Position numbers and translations under genes: made by a program. The notes under the pieces are model-generated. The model made no database searches, had not been told where the DNA came from, and worked only from the letters and a program-made list of their open reading frames with translations. Source: Durusdinium trenchii (taxonomy: Eukaryota; Sar; Dinophyceae; Suessiales; Symbiodiniaceae). Taken from it: a stretch of DNA of 64,000 bases. The stretch lies in NCBI GenBank assembly GCA_963970005.1, contig CAXAMN010026683.1:396452-460451 (forward strand). The letters are read 5' to 3'. Positions 59,855 through 64,000 of this stretch are shown in pieces (the first letter of the stretch is position 1; each line of letters starts with the position of its first letter).

Positions 59855-62800
59855 AGAACTATGAAGCATCAAAGTGAATGAACGGTCAGTCCACGGATCT
59901 TTCTTCACGCCACTTTTTCACAACCACTTCCACCAACCCCGGGAGTGACCGCGGCCACCGGCCACGGGGACCGGCCACCGGGGCCGCCGTCCCGCTGTGC
60001 CACTGGACGCATGGCTAGGAATTGCTCTACTGCTTGAAGCTGGTGGGATGCTCAGATCCCGTGGCACGCCGAACACCGCCCTGAAGAGTCGATCCAATCT
60101 GCGCCATGCTCCTCGTGTCACCCTTGTTCGTTTTGTATCCTTTTAAACACCCAATGTTGTCCTTATATTATATATATATATATGTGTTTCCCTTATTTTT
60201 TCTCGGATTTTGGCTGAAACCCTTGTGGCATTGTGGGGCCCGAGGGGATGCTCAGGGTTTACCCTGAAAACCTTTTCCCGTGTTGCCACGAAAGGAGCAG
60301 AAGTTCCATCGTTTTCGAACCGTAGGTCGACAATATCGTCTTCCAAGGGGTCTGTTTTCCAGTCGGGAGCTATCCAGGAGGTGCTGCCTCTCTTTGGGGG
60401 AGGGGGATGCCACTACAACTGATGGCGTATTCTATGAGCTGCAAAACAGACCCGTGGTTTGATGATTGGCCACTCATCATTCATCATGAGCGGACGCACT
60501 GTGGCAGATTGCAACCCAAAAGAAAGGTGGGCACATTCGGCATCCTCCTACCATACTCCCACCATTCACAAGCCTGAGCAACACCTGCACATTTCAGAAT
60601 ACAAGAGATACAACCCGGGTCATTTACAGCTAATCACCACTCAATGGCCAGAGGGCTCAGGGAGGAACTTTCTGTCCGCATGTGGCTCCGAGGACATGCT
60701 GGACAACATGAACGAGGCACGTTTTCCGCGCCGGGCGCTGCACACCGCAGTTTTTTTCATGTGTTCCCGGTCTTGGTGCACCGCGGTGGGTGACGGTCTT
60801 CAAGAGATCCATGGGACACCATGCTCCAATGGGTGCAGCCAGCATTCCAACTACAGTAGATAGTTTTTAGAAAGAGGTTCAGGTGAACCAGAACGGGAAG
60901 ATGATGTAGTGTAGTGGTGAATCAATAGCTTTCTCTGTCCATGCATTTGGTTTTGAAGACAGATTTCATGACGTGTGTGTGTGTGTGTGTGTGGAGAGCA
61001 CTTTATGACAAGTTATGCTTTCCAAGCTCCTCATGCGAACCCCAAGAAAGGAAGTTATCAGTGGAAGAATGGTGACAGATCCACATTCCGTCCACGATGG
61101 GGAAAGATAAGTCTACAATTTCTACTACGAACCTCATATGTGCGTTTGGATGGGGATGGGTCACAGGATGGAACCCATGGAACATCCTGTTTGATCAGAG
61201 CTCAGGACCCAGCTGGGACGACTAAACATCACCAGGAACAGATTGGGGACCCACCAGTTTGGGATCTAATTCTGGTGGTTTTGGAACCGAACACAATCTT
61301 TTTGGTTTTCGCGCACGTTTGGCACCGCACGCACCGCCGCTGGTGGCACGCTCCTCCCAGGCTCGCTCCGTGGTGGTGCCACCGCGAGCCCCCGAGACGG
61401 GTGCGGGTGCCCTTCTCGTGGTGAGCCGCCGAAGAGAGAAGACACGGTCGACCTCGTTCTTTTGGGTCCGTAGGTTGTGGGTGTTCTTGGCTGCGAGGGT
61501 TTGGCCGGCGGGAAGTGATTTCGCACCGGAGAGCTTGGGGAACTTGGGGACTTGTCACGTGGATGTCCGACGATGAGCTTTCTTTCTTTGACGAGACGAG
61601 GAACCCCTGACAGTCTCAGCTGACCTGAGGCTGCTGGTGACCCAAGTGACCAGTGAACTCTCCTCTCTTTGAGAGGTATTGTACCAATGGAGGGTGTGCT
61701 GATCCAATTCTCCTGGAGCTGGTAGATGTAACATGATGTAACTCTACATGGATATGAAATATACCCTTATGTAGGAGCATGTCTTTAGACACTCCAAACT
61801 CACCTCGTTCCCAGCACAGCTGGGTGGTTGGCGGCCCTTCCGAGGCCGTCGGACTTCCCGACGAGAGGAGGTGCGTGGTGACGCTTTTGGGCCCGGCATC
61901 ACGCCTTGGTCAGTCCCATCCGGCGCTTTTAGACTTCAGATCTGTTCTGTTTTCAACCAGCTAAAATGATTGACCCCCGGTGACTCAAGTGAAACCACCA
62001 ACCAGTCCGTTGGTCATTTTTGAAGGCCCAGTTTCTGCCCTAAGTGAATTCCGGTGGTCTTTGCCTGCTTTTTGGGCCAAAGTCCTGTGAAACATGTGAG
62101 GCCGCCCTGATTCACGTGAGTTCTCATGGTACACTCCAGACATTCATGAAGTTCAGATGTCGATGGTCTCTCGACGCCATTCGACGGTCTTTTGAGAGAT
62201 CTTTCTCTTGCACACCTCATGTTGGATGCTCCACACCCAATCGCTCCAGCATTTGGCCTACACATGGGTTCCATCAGCAGGGCACAGTACGGTACACCGA
62301 AATTCGGTGGGCTGTGACTCCGTACTGAGCAAGTTCCATGATTTTCTTCGGTTCCTGCAGTAGTTCCTGCAGTAGATGGACTGTCGAAGACGGCCTTTGA
62401 TCGACATTTTGGTGGGTGACCTGGGGTGACCTGGTCGACCCTTGACACTTTGCTTTTATAGGCAGTTCTGGGAATTCCGAGTTCGGCCCTTAACACTTTC
62501 TCACCCTTTGGTCTTAAAGAAACCTGGACTCCGACAGCCACTTGAGCGCGACTGTTTCACAGGTTCTTGGACATGGCCCTGAAGTCTAGCAGCGAAAAGA
62601 GTTCTCAGGACTGTCACGTTCGTAGCGACAAAAAATCCCGGTGAAATCGAGTGCAGGGAAAAACCCTTCTGCGAAGGGAAAAAACCCTGGTAACGGAGGT
62701 TGGCTTCGACAAGTCCCGTCACAGCAAGGAAACAAAAAGTGATCGGCTACAAACCGGATGGCCAAAAAGAAGCAACCGTGTAACTGAAAGGAGAAGGGGA

Positions 62801-62899
62801 CGCACCCCGAAAGCAGAGGAGCTCATCTCATTGTCTGGGCCGCTCCATCGTCACAATGAGAGTGGGTCTTGTGTCCACAGCAGGGGTCGAGGATCACGC
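59855..62899. other. Gene-poor stretch with microsatellites
   Basis: (TA)n at about 60168-60182 and (GT)10 at 60972-60992. Several open frames exist on both strands but none has a domain or good splice signals. Confidence 0.4.
60972..60992. repeat. (GT)10 microsatellite
   Basis: Perfect GT tract. Confidence 0.95.
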
Positions 62900-64000
62900 T
62901 CAGCCAACAAGCTCAGCGCGTCGACGAAGGACTGCGCGGGCCCGATGGCTGCGAATGATCACAGACAACTCCTGCAGCAGGTCGCTGTGCAAAGTGGCCG
63001 AGTCATCCCCAGTCCGAGCAGCGGCACTGCAAGCGATCTGTAGCAGGAGTTGGCTGGCGGCCCGCTCCCACGCACCAGTAGACTCCGCCACCAAGGGCAC
63101 AAATTGCACGCCTTGCTGGCTGCAAAGGTGGGCAGTGTTCAAACAGGCTGCTTTGGAAGCGGCATAAGCAGTGGCTGCTGCCAATGCTGCTGCCGCGCCC
63201 TGTACCACCACGTCCTGCCGCTGGGGGGCCGTGATGGCCAAATCAAGCGCAGCAGGGGAGCCGTGGAGGCTGGGTAAAAAGATGTCAGCAGGACGGCGGT
63301 TCTGGGTGGCCGCCAGGAAGGCTCTGGCGCCCGGCTCGGCTTCGGAGCGAAGCAAAGCTTGCTCGGTGATGGAGGAAGTGGCGAACTGGGCTTGCCAAGG
63401 GCCTTCTGCTTGAGGCTCAAAGCCGCCCCAGGGGCTAAGGGGTGCAGCAAATTCGCATTCAAGGCCGCTGTGGCTTGAGTGCAAGCAGGGTCCACAACCA
63501 CAGCAGCCACATAGGCAGGGTCGACCTCTTCACAAGCCGAGGCGCAACCCCGGACGGAAGCCAAGAACGCAGCAGGCGCATCAAGCGAGCTGCTCCGCAC
63601 CCCAGCTCCGGCAAAGGCCAAGCCCCGCCCAACTTGAGCCGGTTAAGTGGAGGCCCGTGATGCTGGAAAAAGCTGCCTGGATCTTCAGATCAAAAAGCTG
63701 GAGGGCCTGGTTTTGGCAATGCGGTGATGCACCTTCTGCTTGGTCGCGGTTGGCTACCCCAACCCGGCCATTGTCACTGCCTGGAGCGCTCCTGATGGAC
63801 CGGCTCCTCGCGCTGACGCTGGACGGGTCGGCTGCATTGGGCGGCGCGAGCGGAAACGCCTCACCGCCCTCTTGCACAGCCTCTGGGCGAGCCCCGCTCC
63901 ACCCAAGCTCTTCGGCTGCAGGTCTCCTTCCCATGCCGGGCCCCACGACGATTGAGCAACAACGCCGGACGTGGGGGCAACATCTCAGCCGCAAACCTCA
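62900..64000 (-). pseudogene. 3' end of a decayed non-LTR retroelement (RT thumb region plus PD-(D/E)XK-like nuclease)
   Basis: Minus-strand coding sense enters from the window edge and changes frame at about 63.63 kb and 63.40 kb. The first part reads LKIQAAFSSITGLHLTGSSW, then SSSLDAPAAFLASVRGCASA and VDPAYVAAVVVDPAC, like the connection region after RT in dinoflagellate LINE-type proteins. The last part reads ARAFLAATQNRRPADIFLPS, AALDLAIT, then a Lys helix and VQFVPLVAESTGAWE, consistent with a PD-(D/E)XK fold, and ends HRARAVLRRRAELVG before the stop. Family members I know of have a Cys/His zinc-finger segment between the ARAFLAA and RRPAD parts; here they are joined directly, which suggests an internal deletion at about 63.3 kb. 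Non-functional copy. Confidence 0.65.

Overview
The window looks like nuclear DNA of a dinoflagellate, most likely a Symbiodiniaceae or related suessioid lineage. The evidence is: two Ty1/copia-order retrotransposons of dinoflagellate type, a decayed non-LTR element ending in a PD-(D/E)XK-like nuclease, an intronless channel gene preceded by what look like two decayed tandem copies of the dinoflagellate spliced leader, a dispersed 21-bp repeat that reads as a repeated MASNL-type peptide, and many short microsatellites. Species assignment is inference.

Layout. 1-2.77 kb is mostly non-coding, with an (AAC)n tract and one plausible exon. 2779-12866 (+) is retrotransposon E1: 124-bp LTRs (one difference), a 5-bp target duplication ACAAG, an initiator-Met-like primer site, then Gag, zinc knuckle, FG-x-[HY]-x-G module, Cys clusters, protease, a RapZ-C-like domain, an Arg/Ser-rich region, long unknown segments, integrase, reverse transcriptase and RNase H. 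Its frame breaks several times by what look like single-base indels. 12.9-15.7 kb holds repeats and a coiled-coil ORF. 15.77-16.94 kb (+) encodes a six-transmembrane voltage-gated-type cation channel with an EF-hand-like tail. 17-43.6 kb is gene-poor, with microsatellites, dispersed repeats and scattered exon-like segments. 43639-51082 (-) is retrotransposon E2: 83-bp identical LTRs, duplication CTACT, Gag, protease, a C5-cytosine-methyltransferase-like domain, integrase, RT-RNase H, and a third ORF between RNase H and the 3' LTR. 51.1-62.9 kb is again gene-poor, with a fold-back element at 54.0-54.13 kb. 62.9-64.0 kb (-) is the 3' end of a decayed non-LTR element that runs off the window.

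How it fits together. E1 and E2 are young insertions that share domain order (PR-INT-RT-RH), primer type and very short LTRs, but each carries a different enzyme-like domain between protease and integrase: RapZ-C-like in E1, methyltransferase-like in E2. They also share a small FG-x-[HY]-x-G module that sits in the Gag part of E1 and in the extra 3' ORF of E2. This mix-and-match architecture is the most interesting content here. Host genes, apart from the channel, are visible only as short exon-like pieces that cannot be joined by eye and are marked with low confidence.
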